A stretch of DNA of 64,000 nt, from contig CP128857.1 in the NCBI GenBank assembly GCA_030388725.1, forward strand, positions 2,480,001-2,544,000. Direction: 5' to 3'. Source of the stretch: Prodigiosinella aquatilis (GTDB taxonomy: Bacteria > Pseudomonadota > Gammaproteobacteria > Enterobacterales > Enterobacteriaceae). Both the position numbers and the translations under genes were made by a program. Below, in pieces: positions 11,401-18,964 of this stretch (positions are counted from its first letter, which is position 1; each line of letters begins with the position of its first letter). The notes under the pieces were generated by a model, which did no database searches, was not told the DNA's origin, and saw nothing but the letters and a program-made list of their open reading frames with translations.

Positions 11401-14176
11401 TGTTATAGACGGATTCGGCCCCTTTCTCTCCGGGGATAACCGTCATATCGAAGTTGCCGAGATCGGCGCTCAGATTGATTCTATAATTGGGCGGCAGGAA
11501 GAACGTGATCAGATCTCCCAGCGGGATTGGCAAGCTGTCATCCGCCAGACTGGCCGATATTGTCAGAGTAGGATAACTGGCTGAGACTTCAATACGGCCA
11601 TATTTCGTGGGATCGCCGCCTGACGGCCCAATCATTACCTGGGTTTTTGCCTGCCAACTATAGGTGCGATCACCCGTTGGTTCGAGAATGCCGATATTGA
11701 ACTCAAGATTTTCCAGTTGCAGTTGAGGAAAAAGCTGCCACTCTTTATCGTTCAGTAACGAAAGCTCAAACGAATCGATGGCTGGCGTCGCGTAGTCGTA
11801 ACCAAATTTAATCTGTTGCAGGGTGATATTGCCTACGCTGTTAATTTGCGCTGGCAAGGTATTCATAAAGTTCATCCCGCCCAACAGTGTAAACAGATCA
11901 TTGAGGGACGGCGGTTCTGCTGACAGATCACCCGCGATGACGATCTTACCGTCCTCAGAGGTGGGATACTCCATGGTAAACGCGATGGGATAATCGCCCA
12001 CCATGATAGTCGTGACGATCGAACCGGTGATGCGCTCGTTATTGCCGGGAATAGTAGCGTTGATGATCACGTCATCCAGAGCAAACCAGGCTACGGCGTC
12101 TAAATTAAGGTCTCCGACCACCAGCGCAAAAGTAGTATCAATGGATTTCCCATCGTCGTTCATCGTGAATTCGATGGTGGTTTGCAACGGAATACCGAGA
12201 AAATTGAGCGTCTGGCCGGTAACGGTAATGCTATCTTTCGTGTCGGGATAGTCGACGTTAACCGGATCGGTAGCTGATCCAATAGTGAAGGTGTTGCCGA
12301 GGATGATCCCGGTAATGAAATCATAAAATGGGCCATCGGAAATCACCGTGGGAATGAGCGTCAGCGTCCCTTTGGAAATAGCGTTTTCGATTTTCGTATA
12401 GAGTTGATCGAGCGGTGTTTCTTCATCGCCCTCCGCGTTAAGCGCTATCAGGCGTAGTGAGTGGTTATACGCTGTATCGCCCAGATCAAAATTCATCACC
12501 AGAAAAACCAACGCCTGCAACAACTTATCATTGGCGTTGTTGGTAAAATACGCTTTCAGTCCATCAAAATATTTACGGTATGGGCCATTACTGGCGTAAT
12601 CCTGCGCCTGTATCAGCAGTAACTCCGCCAGCTTGTCCGGTGGCATCAGCTTATCGACGGCATAACCGTTTTTAAACGCATATGCCCCAATCTGAATATA
12701 TTGATAGGTGGCATTACATAGCTCTTCAGAGAGCGTGCTGATCGTACTGGGCTGGAGCGGTGAAAAGGATTGCCCGATGGTGGGACTTCCCAGGGTACTG
12801 GGATAGGGATTAAAGCCCGTTTTCACCAGTTTAAAGAAGGGCTTCGCCAAATTAAGCACTAGATTGGCCGTTCCCTGCCCTTCGAAAACCGAGGGCAGCG
12901 CGGCAATCTCGTAGAAATAGTTAAACAGATCCTGCGGCAGATTAGGCAAATTGATGACAATCACACCGTGATCGTCGAGCTGAGCAACCAGCGTGTTGAG
13001 AGCCTCTACGGTGATATCAGGTTCAATGTAGATCTTCCCCGGTAAACTGCCGTCCGCATTAGGCTGGAATAGCCCTCTATTGTAGCACCAGCGCTGGGTG
13101 TAGTAGGCAATCCGCTCTTCCTGTTCCATATCGGTGGGATCGCCTTGCATCAGCGGTTGGCCTTTGACCGGAAAGTAAGTTTTTATCCGCTCAAAGGTGG
13201 TCGAATCCAATTTATTCAGCAGACACATGATGATGGGCTTATTAAAGGGTTTGCCCGTGTTTTGCACCTGCGCACAGGCGGCAGCCAGCTCAAAAGGCAT
13301 CTCCGATGCCCCACCGATCACCGGTTTACGCACCATGGGCGAGTCATACAAACCATAGACCGGGAAGCTCATCACTTTATTGGCAGAGACAAGATCAACA
13401 ACAGCTTTGGAAAGGTTGATGGTTTCAACATTAATCTTGGGGATCTGCAACAACTGCGCCCAATTGGGTACTGTTGGGATCGGCATGGCGAACGCGCGAT
13501 AGGAAAATTCCTTGCCCTGTAAGCTACCCTGTTTGGCCAGATCGATAATGGAGCTGGTGTTTGCAGGCAAAATCAAACTGAGCGGACGATCCGAGGTATT
13601 GACGATCTCCCACATATAAGGCTGGAGCTGAATATAGAAATCTACCTGGAGCGCATTAGCCAGATTCTCATTGGTGATGGAATCAATCTCGGCCCCACCG
13701 TTAATACAGATAGGCGCTTGTCCAACCAAGCCTGTTACTGTCCGGATCTCTTTGCCGCCAGAACCTGTCTTCTCTTTATAAGGAAAAAAGGTGATCGTTA
13801 CGCCATTGAGCAGATAAGGCTGTGGATTGCTGGGGTTCAACCCCGGCAACAACACTGCCAGTTTATCGATAACCTCACTGCCACTGGTAGCGTCATAAAT
13901 CATTTCAACATCGTTGGTGAATCCCAGCGCAATCATGCGCTTAAGTAGATTCACCGTATTAGCCTGGTTGCCGAATCCCGATGAGCGATAGACGAAATAG
14001 CGCAGCGTTTTATCAGACAGATAATGCTGTAACCGGGTCAGTCCTTCTGTAGTAATAATGCCATTGGTTGACTGGGCTGATGTGGAAAACGCTTTGATCA
14101 GAGAAGCGAGATCTCCTGCGCTGCCGGCTTTCAAGACGGTGTTAACAGGATACAAAGGCAGAATCTGTTCACTCAT
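2423..14176 (-). CDS. giant (about 3917 aa) LysM-containing protein of unknown function
   Basis: This is one uninterrupted reading frame. I place the start at the ATG at 14176, because GGGGAG lies 8 bases upstream; a GTG three codons earlier is also open. The first codons overlap the end of the 1222-aa gene by 8 bases, indicating translational coupling. No signal peptide or membrane anchor is visible. About residues 1-600 are mixed alpha/beta. From about 650 to 1750 the protein is a long run of alternating hydrophobic/polar beta-strand sequence (for example PITVSVSVSVSAKAEINLGL). LysM-like segments occur at about residues 2000-2150 and 2630-2780 (for example THTVQADESLASIASRYL). The C-terminal third is again beta-rich. 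LysM domains bind N-acetylglucosamine polymers such as peptidoglycan or chitin. The absence of a leader means export, if any, would need a dedicated route or lysis. The family is not recognised. Confidence 0.8.
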   Translation of the reverse strand: MSEQILPLYPVNTVLKAGSAGDLASLIKAFSTSAQSTNGIITTEGLTRLQHYLSDKTLRYFVYRSSGFGNQANTVNLLKRMIALGFTNDVEMIYDATSGSEVIDKLAVLLPGLNPSNPQPYLLNGVTITFFPYKEKTGSGGKEIRTVTGLVGQAPICINGGAEIDSITNENLANALQVDFYIQLQPYMWEIVNTSDRPLSLILPANTSSIIDLAKQGSLQGKEFSYRAFAMPIPTVPNWAQLLQIPKINVETINLSKAVVDLVSANKVMSFPVYGLYDSPMVRKPVIGGASEMPFELAAACAQVQNTGKPFNKPIIMCLLNKLDSTTFERIKTYFPVKGQPLMQGDPTDMEQEERIAYYTQRWCYNRGLFQPNADGSLPGKIYIEPDITVEALNTLVAQLDDHGVIVINLPNLPQDLFNYFYEIAALPSVFEGQGTANLVLNLAKPFFKLVKTGFNPYPSTLGSPTIGQSFSPLQPSTISTLSEELCNATYQYIQIGAYAFKNGYAVDKLMPPDKLAELLLIQAQDYASNGPYRKYFDGLKAYFTNNANDKLLQALVFLVMNFDLGDTAYNHSLRLIALNAEGDEETPLDQLYTKIENAISKGTLTLIPTVISDGPFYDFITGIILGNTFTIGSATDPVNVDYPDTKDSITVTGQTLNFLGIPLQTTIEFTMNDDGKSIDTTFALVVGDLNLDAVAWFALDDVIINATIPGNNERITGSIVTTIMVGDYPIAFTMEYPTSEDGKIVIAGDLSAEPPSLNDLFTLLGGMNFMNTLPAQINSVGNITLQQIKFGYDYATPAIDSFELSLLNDKEWQLFPQLQLENLEFNIGILEPTGDRTYSWQAKTQVMIGPSGGDPTKYGRIEVSASYPTLTISASLADDSLPIPLGDLITFFLPPNYRINLSADLGNFDMTVIPGEKGAESVYNISAGIDLIDWNLSLGVATFSLTNLFINIEGTGTSIPTGTLSATTVLFSEQPDIAVTMNVTATYSGEGAWSFEGIQGDNAIKVKQIIQTYLGSGWWVDGMPNLDISELAFKVESSKESDDEDQATSYMVGGTITVWDTPLGDDFQSIITGKFGTGSAEEKALVHAALLGTAEVPVLNEKGAVVPMQPKPMLLAASEGENTSYGNVSAQIIWNNIDLTIFYNYDQGYNSYGFFWGPLSAKIDSKTNTATLKFTDSTSLGSMVETFISWLTGTKFGLAAPWSVLNDITLSNFSLIWNFSDNSVKFSVDIGPIDLIFAKITGFSIDYQPKGKNQGVHVSLDGDFLWLEDDKGLAWNAADPASTPAPPGGGNKYLDLRLLAAGQHVQVTGLQNITSVQEAIKLLADLPVPDGDSVPAIGFDAGNNWLFATDFGILKIEEKKSGTAKSTELVTTDAADSKGSGYVFTLQVVFTDPTLYALRIALEGEAAKVFAGLDFQIIYRKISEGLGVFQAQITLPTLMRRIDVGAYTITLPTFGVEIYTNGDFKFDIGFPWNEDFSCSFSVEAIIPPGIPALGSGGFYFGKLPAVVVSQLPVATNGFFNPNLVFGFGAQIGLGKSLDVGILKAGFSLTVFGIIEGILAKWNPYDADNTGSSNALTLQGEYYFWLQGTFGIIGHLYGSVDFVIIKASVDINLKLYAQITLASYSPIPITVSVSVSVSAKAEINLGLFKISVSFSFSTHIQESFTLGYLQNPNDAPWKVISKSDGGRLLTRKANPFRLRSFSLASMNMMPQWDHLLARTSGDKTLNGYLGFAPSIAGDNAFNTPTPDLSKQFSCYVASLFIDAPGAATQDSSVNLLRAAGSGQDTSFEKLAKMVARWAVSSLQPSAMTPEQIDAVIVTDDSLAALIDYLSDGENVPMPLSVSDIEQFMSNQFNLSVSLPTSAGTAEATYFPMAVDLNIKMPGYGGQPDIDYTFADYNTVSDDFVTFLREYFNQLAVQVQQESSEDQLRAFTVYRNNAISVASFIFSDYFVLVMRQMLQAMRDGLRDFNYAPAAGDTGNTIVTWVNTTGQLDAVGTPFTLYDLFKGNESHPLTAGQTLTLPFVSYVLSASDSFTSIAALSQYGGAFDAAALATNNANIAGILVTGATVTYSGTLYIISGSETLTTLAARIGDGITLAQLLANSDILTLTTILQSNGMLTVPPFGHTTVQRDTLQSVSTAYGITMEDVAGVDRETEINPIGTANGDIADLFTAVDENQNPLFLDVVALPQFQVAALLAEAQRVNAINHLSGMASRYYFHGLRLPTSKIMPNKAGMWVTTDPQTGALSLPAYAGLFALTGQLLPLNTLPTEPLSITLSKGDSLDWLSFDSGVSSLTFTVVPPNDQQKSGDINYQRIAALNSYAVTTILPAGPASIDAKIRVEDEPARYPLSNGIRWQSRQAIVFPSGETGDQSRIWPLPSSMLALASLGGVDQADLLAMSCPIFDLESVRMNVATGEAEDTSVERVAWASSIEFTVKRLAADSTAGNAYHDTYEIMGASANDALILERIVQYAHNDADFASMVVGYQSASSSAGTTFSADTGSDVTFGISQTNLSTVTRPPSMLRFATMLAEEDTNSNILNKPTELVRLLWEASITRSGGFFLYYFDADSGAGLPDAAFNDKGEATINLVIMYAPQPRLQPYMNAVVTGDPLDTSDSTLVAKTHSQKATHTVQADESLASIASRYLSNLVSLVENTTATDMDIALLTGASLAVNNGLYRVPVNGGAPGGKLSDIATYFNMDPAAIKAANPRITDAEWNSGLLNGTAIRLPAVTRTVGTDPGGTTLGSMAAYYGTSVMVLVGHNAMVSSLLNVGQTLTLMTGPLSQSGSQVPGVQPILATRDGLPVIPSDPSDPMFAVDFLLNDYTLLAYQVEANADFSASNVGLPLGQQSDNSSDGDGKARFVRELTNDDALTYSTSIPYTQFAVDSVNPDNPYTANGRILQIGYTWNDLYGNRIVSTLDDIHNLVGAGNNAPSLTGYTDNLMTIAQWPSISTSWSVADTNPAGSKFLIQITSAFDPNAFNPAEGDSSDAWISRANSSLQTLNAILAQLDDPNGIALYVDTTLLSDSMQIDPVQIGTGDQYGAVGTLTGWLVAIQDFLTARAKGDSTFPEPAQLSFVLSVTADKQAINQASIFLLTLSLTIKRTGGIAEGDFASVTAVISISTIIAAKTDAGIQSSSPGSNQNILLGFAQDIDNVLSQPGIFTLVIAQGTNRYLPAAGVSQSSVWAMRMSINSSGKGIAYRVNDVGVPELFAPEPVSNTLVTRDAQVYPYGKLADFDPASNSFTTAAVNNTYSGIEMDTWLGSFFNFFDSLFSPEFTSSILVTDAKATNKPAGVDSFLTALAEQKEILAQVASELMAPIYAGQSSTRLDSAKEALRQNLLVKLSNLYTVRAAISFGATVEADIPQLPGEQDPQLFGNLTWDMDNAGLESLVTLTSPKMPLVDGNNQPITFLMESPGNIKVDGEIVESVTLDLSYVGAAVEHQVSAIPGINGYLASSWLSPIWSDGNAMLTESLGTFTVPLILRDFPATPRMTTQNGTATNVQATELNQLTQWTYRYTYSVDFHFEQDRIYNVVTYNIQDSEAMLMAGYMDAFQGLAQFIASQKSVTQLVGQTVPQIDAQTTDQSKINDASLALGAYLKMVTDIANQASNAGSLRIASGPGESLGLIGETYRFYITEETETVQADTTEQAVWVVTLTSTDGTPPTGLLGYPSVQIEDCRAVFIPELSDPLTGRYAYYYIDSNEQPLTGKVAQSLAERTVELPGMQILERQDAISTVHLTRNEDIDGKINDPFVFTTPDVSFGNPLHPTIRSNQPVNIATLGVSSGKPEYRSLGQHLTALFNALFESSFSGDSTIQVNMTYVYTLSSALTAMSVPLPIAVMPPLSVSINEMDGNGITLSEMVATLTDAITTWAQIYNPSDLGAQLVFEVTIMSNLTVNPMPLLGLSNLVLPVQYIVPALSGK

Positions 14177-17100
14177 TACCGGCACTCCCCTTTCTTATTA
14201 ATGTGGTACGCACACTACTGTCGCCGCCGTCCTCTTCCGGCTCATTGTTGTAGACGGCATACCAGGCCAACCCGGTTTTCGTTCCTGTGTCGTTTGCAGA
14301 TTTATCTGCGCTGCCAAACAGATAAAATGCGGTGCTGCCGTTAGGCGGTATTTTGAGAACGCCCAGGAACTTAATGGCGATCTCATTGAGCACCAGCATG
14401 AATTGTTTGCCTCCCTCGCCGACATTTGTTTTCATACCCGGCGTCAGCGCACGGCGTGTCCTGCGCGCAGTGCCGCCCGCCCGATAGGTTATCGGCTTCA
14501 GTGAGATAGGATGGAGCATCTCTCCCGGCGTATCGGTATAAAGCAATTGGATAGTGCCGTAAGAGAGGGCGATGACGTTTTGCAAGCTGATCAGCGGCGC
14601 GCCGTTGTTTGAACCCGGCATTTTGAGACCAGTGGTGGTTTTGTATTTGTTGCCTTGACTCTCCGGCGACCAGGCTAGCAACAGATAAGCGTTCAGTCCT
14701 GCCTTGCCAGCCAGCTCACCGACGGTGCCCAGGTTTAGCTTGAATTTCAACGCATTCCACTCGTCGGTCACGCCCCCCATCCGGATATTGGTGACCACAT
14801 CCAGATAGCCCAGTGAACTGGGTGTAACCTCATCGTCACTGGAGCTGACCAGCCCCTCCAGCTCCAGAGAAAGAGAGCTATACAAACTACCAGGCCGCGC
14901 GACGCTGGCCGCCATATTGAAGCTGATCTGGCTGCTGTCGAATGTTAATACGCGAGTGTTGAGAGGATCGGCCGTGGCAAAAATCATATCGAGTCCCAGA
15001 GCGCTGTAGTTCAACCCGGTGCGAGACGCGTAGTTGTCGCCCTCCGGACCGAAGGAGTAGAAGTCGACCTCTTCATCATCCCCGCTCTCCAACTTCAGGA
15101 AGCTCATATAGCCGGTCAGGTCAAAGCGGATCTGCGACTTATCAATATCAGCCCGAAGGGTATTCATGGAGGCCGATAGGGTTTCCACGGCGTAGAGCAC
15201 ATTATTGTTGAACAAGAAGCTGTAGTCGGAAAGCGTCTTCATGCCGTAAGTCGGCTTCCCATTATTATTCTGGAAGGTTCCCGACATAATGATCGAGTTG
15301 TATTGATTCCCGCCATCCCCCATCGCACTCACTGCGCTGCCGAAAACCTTGTTCAGGGTGAGCTGGGTATAGCTGGAGAACTGTTTAACCGACGTGTTCT
15401 CGAACAGGACTTTCAGCGTCAGGGTAATAAAGTCGTAATCTTTCCCGTAAGCCGGCGTCACCGGGCTGCCCTCGGTGTCCGTGTCATAGCTACTGTCGAT
15501 ATAGTAGACCAGTCCATATACTGAACTTTGTTTATCAATCTGAATGCCGGATCCCTGTGGGTCGCTTTTAATCTGGCTGATTTGCACCACCAGGTGATGG
15601 GCGTAAAACTGGTCGGGGTTGCGAATCCCGGCGGTGATCCCCGCCAACTCATCAGGCACTTCAGCGATTTTGGCGCGCAGGATGAGAATGCCAGTCCAGT
15701 TGGGATCAGCGGCAAGCGCCTGGAAGTCGGAGAAGAATTCATCGCCCTTCTGCTTGAAAGCATCGGCAAAATAGTCCTGTAACCATTGTGACAGATTGAC
15801 CATCTGCTGCTGATCGGGTGTGCCGCCCTGTTGCATAGTGGGGGCGGCGAAGGTGTCTGCCTGCGTCCACTTCGATGGGCTGGCGATCAGATTTTTAGCT
15901 GGATCGCCTGTTGGATCATAGAGCGGGCCTTCGATGTTTTTGACGATCATCACATTAGTGTAATCGCCATAATCGAGCGAATTCCCGACATCCGCCTCGA
16001 TTGTCCAGCCGCCAATATTGAGTTGATTGTTGAATGATCCCCCATTGCGCACAAAGTGTTCGCTGTTGGCCGCCACCAGAAAGAGCTGATTGGTCTGGAA
16101 AGCCTGTTGAAGCTCGGTACTGGGTTTATTGAACGCTATCTCACCCGGCACCGGCGTAATAACCTGGCCCAGCAGAATTTTCTCCCAGGCGGCCCCTGCC
16201 ACCGAGCTGTCCACGGTGGCAAGCACGCCCGCGGGGGTGGTGAAATTGACCATTCCACCTTCCAGTGCCCCCAGACTACGTTGCAGATTGGCGCTATGCA
16301 GGCGAGTTGATACAACTTGTTGCGAACTGCTGCCGCCAATGGCCTTACGGCGGGTGGGGCCGATGATAAGCGCCTCAAACTGGCGACTCTGATCCTGATT
16401 GAACTGATCGGCGCGATCGCCAGGCTGAAATCCGCTATAGGGCACTATTGGGAAAGGCGCGGTTCCTGCATCGGGGAGCACATAACCCGGATCGACGTGT
16501 CCCAACAATGAAGGATAGTTTTTCCAGACATAATCGTCATAACCAAACAGCGCTGCGCCGTCGGGCTGCGCTGCATAGCTATTCTGCTTGCCGGCAGGCG
16601 GAAGAACCGTGGCCCAGGAGGTGACATAGCGTTGAGTCAACAAAACATTGTTATCAGTCGGGGCACCGGTTGATGATGCAACAGGCGGAGGGAAAGCCAC
16701 TGCATACGCGCCTTGTTGGGAAATAAAACGAAAGCGGGAGGCGGTATCCGATGACGCCCCCGGAATAACAGAAATAAATTCGCTGCCGGAAAGACCGCAC
16801 AGAATTTCTGCCGTCACACCATTCGGGCCATATGGGGTGTGAATGAGAAAATCGCCGAAAGGTGCGGTATGAAAATCTGTTACCCCCTCAGAAATGCGGT
16901 ATCCGATGGCAAAAACCAGTCCCGCGTTTTGTAAGCTTTGATCTTGCGAATTACCAATAGGCGTTAAAGTGATCGGTTCGCCTGATATCGTACGGTAAAA
17001 CGAATTTAACCGAGTGGTTCTGAGATCCTGATTGGCCCCGCTAAACAACATTCCCGAACGATTTGGATTGTGGTTATTGATAGTATTGATGGTATTGAGG

Positions 17101-17837
17101 GGATTGGCGGGATCGATATTAGCCAGAAAACCCAGCATGTCAGTAGCACCGACTGAGCCTGACGCCAACGGCAGCCACTCGGAAGTTAATCCATCAAAAG
17201 CAGCGTCGTTGGCGAACAGGAACTGAAAACCCCACTGCCAATCATTGTACAGCGATGAACGCTGAATATAGGTCTCAAAGGCGACACATCCCCGGTTAGC
17301 ACCATCAAAAGGCAACGTAGCCGCCTGCGCCGAGGTCATGTCTGGTGCCGACGCCCCAGTGAATTTGATGGTGCCTTGCGTCAGATACAACTGATTGTCG
17401 GTCAGGTTAAGCGTCATTCCGTTTTGGATGTAGAGCGCCAGACTGGGCAATATATCGGCGTTCGCCAATCCAGACACCACCGATGAGCCATCCCCCGCCA
17501 GACCCAGATAGGTGATGGCATTTGATTTCGCCAGCGCAACAGGATCGGGGGTAGCCAGCCAGAGAATGCCGCGCTGTGCGGGTTGACGCGCCACCTGATT
17601 CTGCACAGCAGTCACAAAGGCAGCCTGCGCGTCAGCATCGCCGTTAAAATCCATGGTAGACGGGCAAAAAACAAAGGTTCCCGCCAAATTAGCATTAGTC
17701 AAGGCATCAGAGAGTTCAATCTCTTTTCCTGCAGAAGCAGCATTAAACCCCAGGACAAAGGCCAATGCGCCCACGTTGTTGCCATCAACACTGGCAAGAT
17801 AGAGTGCAGGAGTGGAAGCTTGTGCAAAAAAAGCCAT
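14169..17837 (-). CDS. 1222-aa protein of unknown function, partner of the giant LysM protein
   Basis: This is a large acidic protein rich in Asn, Ser, Gly and Thr, with no signal peptide or transmembrane segment. The N-terminus (MAFFAQASTPALYLASVDG) starts directly into a predicted beta-rich fold. Much of the chain looks like beta-sandwich or phage-structural-protein sequence, and there is a short basic patch near residue 1150 (GGTARRTRRALTPG). An AGGATG-like site precedes the ATG. Its stop overlaps the start of the 3917-aa gene by 8 bases, so equimolar or coupled synthesis is plausible. The gene two positions upstream encodes a Tat-exported protein and the one immediately upstream its leaderless paralogue. 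I do not recognise the family. A structural role in a large complex is only an inference. Confidence 0.75.
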   Translation of the reverse strand: MAFFAQASTPALYLASVDGNNVGALAFVLGFNAASAGKEIELSDALTNANLAGTFVFCPSTMDFNGDADAQAAFVTAVQNQVARQPAQRGILWLATPDPVALAKSNAITYLGLAGDGSSVVSGLANADILPSLALYIQNGMTLNLTDNQLYLTQGTIKFTGASAPDMTSAQAATLPFDGANRGCVAFETYIQRSSLYNDWQWGFQFLFANDAAFDGLTSEWLPLASGSVGATDMLGFLANIDPANPLNTINTINNHNPNRSGMLFSGANQDLRTTRLNSFYRTISGEPITLTPIGNSQDQSLQNAGLVFAIGYRISEGVTDFHTAPFGDFLIHTPYGPNGVTAEILCGLSGSEFISVIPGASSDTASRFRFISQQGAYAVAFPPPVASSTGAPTDNNVLLTQRYVTSWATVLPPAGKQNSYAAQPDGAALFGYDDYVWKNYPSLLGHVDPGYVLPDAGTAPFPIVPYSGFQPGDRADQFNQDQSRQFEALIIGPTRRKAIGGSSSQQVVSTRLHSANLQRSLGALEGGMVNFTTPAGVLATVDSSVAGAAWEKILLGQVITPVPGEIAFNKPSTELQQAFQTNQLFLVAANSEHFVRNGGSFNNQLNIGGWTIEADVGNSLDYGDYTNVMIVKNIEGPLYDPTGDPAKNLIASPSKWTQADTFAAPTMQQGGTPDQQQMVNLSQWLQDYFADAFKQKGDEFFSDFQALAADPNWTGILILRAKIAEVPDELAGITAGIRNPDQFYAHHLVVQISQIKSDPQGSGIQIDKQSSVYGLVYYIDSSYDTDTEGSPVTPAYGKDYDFITLTLKVLFENTSVKQFSSYTQLTLNKVFGSAVSAMGDGGNQYNSIIMSGTFQNNNGKPTYGMKTLSDYSFLFNNNVLYAVETLSASMNTLRADIDKSQIRFDLTGYMSFLKLESGDDEEVDFYSFGPEGDNYASRTGLNYSALGLDMIFATADPLNTRVLTFDSSQISFNMAASVARPGSLYSSLSLELEGLVSSSDDEVTPSSLGYLDVVTNIRMGGVTDEWNALKFKLNLGTVGELAGKAGLNAYLLLAWSPESQGNKYKTTTGLKMPGSNNGAPLISLQNVIALSYGTIQLLYTDTPGEMLHPISLKPITYRAGGTARRTRRALTPGMKTNVGEGGKQFMLVLNEIAIKFLGVLKIPPNGSTAFYLFGSADKSANDTGTKTGLAWYAVYNNEPEEDGGDSSVRTTLIRKGSAGNE

Positions 17838-17870
17838 TGAACATCCTCCGATGAAGGGATTCGTTGTTTA

Positions 17871-17896
17871 AGCCAAAGGAGCGTTGCCCTTTGGCT
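17871..17896. promoter_or_regulatory. intercistronic hairpin
   Basis: A perfect 9-bp inverted repeat (AGCCAAAGG / CCTTTGGCT) with an 8-base loop lies in the 85-base gap between the 238-aa and 1222-aa genes. It has no strong U-run on the minus transcript. It may be a partial terminator or an RNA-processing/stability hairpin that lets the small upstream protein be made in excess over the two giant proteins. Confidence 0.4.
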
Positions 17897-17922
17897 GTAT
17901 TTTATTTGCTGGCATGTCTGAT

Positions 17923-18639
17923 TTAGACAGTGAACGTATGCGATGCGGCCAGAGATGTCTGCTGAAGTTGTGAATCGTTCTCGGAGTACCCTGAAGCAAA
18001 AAGCCCCAAAGTATATGTAGTACCGCGCGTCAACATGATGTTATTGAGAGAGATAGTGCTGCTGGCGTTCGAACTGGTTGCCATCGCGCGCCATTTTGGT
18101 TTTTGATTGTAAGATGCTGCCACCCCTTGCCAGATACCTACCCAGGTATTGGAACCGGCCGGATTGAAACCAGACAACATATCAATTTTTGCTACCAGCG
18201 AGGTGGAGCCAAGTTTACTAACATCAACGGTTGATTTTGACGCCACAATATCACCACCGCCAATAGCGGGAATATATACGGAAGCCACGACATTAGTGTA
18301 TTTTGACCACTCGCCTGAGCTATTCAACGGGCCTGCGCCATAACCGATGATATAGGATAACGTAGTGACATCCAGTCCATGGAAAGATTGCGAACCTGCC
18401 GGGCTGTTACCCGCCAGAGGGGCAGAATTCAACGCAGCGGAAGACCAGGGAATCGCGTCACCTGACTGCCAGATATAAAGGATATTGCCATAGGTATTAG
18501 GCTGGTTACCATTAGGACCATTATAATCAACGGTAATTTGATTAGCACTCACGCTGCCAGAATCGGTGGTAACAACAATATTTTGATCTGCGGTAGCAGC
18601 AGTGCCAAGATTTATTTGAAGGACTTTATCAACAGACAT
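17923..18639 (-). CDS. 238-aa leaderless beta-rich protein, paralogue of the Tat protein upstream
   Basis: The protein starts MSVDKVLQINLG with no leader; GGAGAT precedes the ATG. It shares a series of spaced motifs with the adjacent 279-aa protein: an asparagine-rich NQPN segment, IPWSS, YI(I/L)GY(G/S)(A/V)GP, V(V)AS(V/T)YIPA, WVG(I/V)W(Q/E)G, PKW and YTLGL(F/Y)ASGYS. The two are clearly duplicated genes, one kept for export and one for the cytosol. The composition suggests a compact beta-sandwich of the kind seen in lectin-like or inclusion/crystal proteins, but this is inference. It is the second gene of the minus-strand cluster. Confidence 0.7.
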   Translation of the reverse strand: MSVDKVLQINLGTAATADQNIVVTTDSGSVSANQITVDYNGPNGNQPNTYGNILYIWQSGDAIPWSSAALNSAPLAGNSPAGSQSFHGLDVTTLSYIIGYGAGPLNSSGEWSKYTNVVASVYIPAIGGGDIVASKSTVDVSKLGSTSLVAKIDMLSGFNPAGSNTWVGIWQGVAASYNQKPKWRAMATSSNASSTISLNNIMLTRGTTYTLGLFASGYSENDSQLQQTSLAASHTFTV

Positions 18640-18964
18640 AACTATCTCCCAATATCAGTACGATGATACATGCAGGAACACTATGGACGACGATATAACA
18701 GCATCATCCTCATATGCCGTCTCCAGTATAATAGGTAAGGGAATCTTATTTTCTGAAGGCTTTAGTAAGTAAAGTCTCCATATTAGATAATTACAAACCT
18801 ATTAATAAAAAAATTAATTTATTTTTAATTTCAATTAGTTAAAACCAAATAAATAAACAATCTTACATTCCAAAAAATAAGCATATAGTTTTCTGAATTA
18901 TAATTAGTTAGATTAACTAAATTATTAATTGATATTTTACAAACTGATTTATTTTTCAAATTCA
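18640..18964 (-). promoter_or_regulatory. AT-rich spacer with a likely internal promoter
   Basis: This 325-base gap is strikingly AT-rich compared with the flanking genes and has no ORF of note. On the minus strand TTCAGA (18752-18757) and TATTAT (18728-18733) are 18 bases apart. They could form a sigma-70 promoter driving the 238-aa gene and the two giant genes separately from the Tat-protein gene. The long A/T tracts at 18800-18960 would suit H-NS silencing, as is common for acquired clusters. Confidence 0.35.

Noticed and set aside
2423..17837. Many plus-strand and out-of-frame ORFs of 60-190 codons inside the two giant genes
   Set aside because: They have biased, low-complexity composition and lie wholly inside long continuous minus-strand frames.
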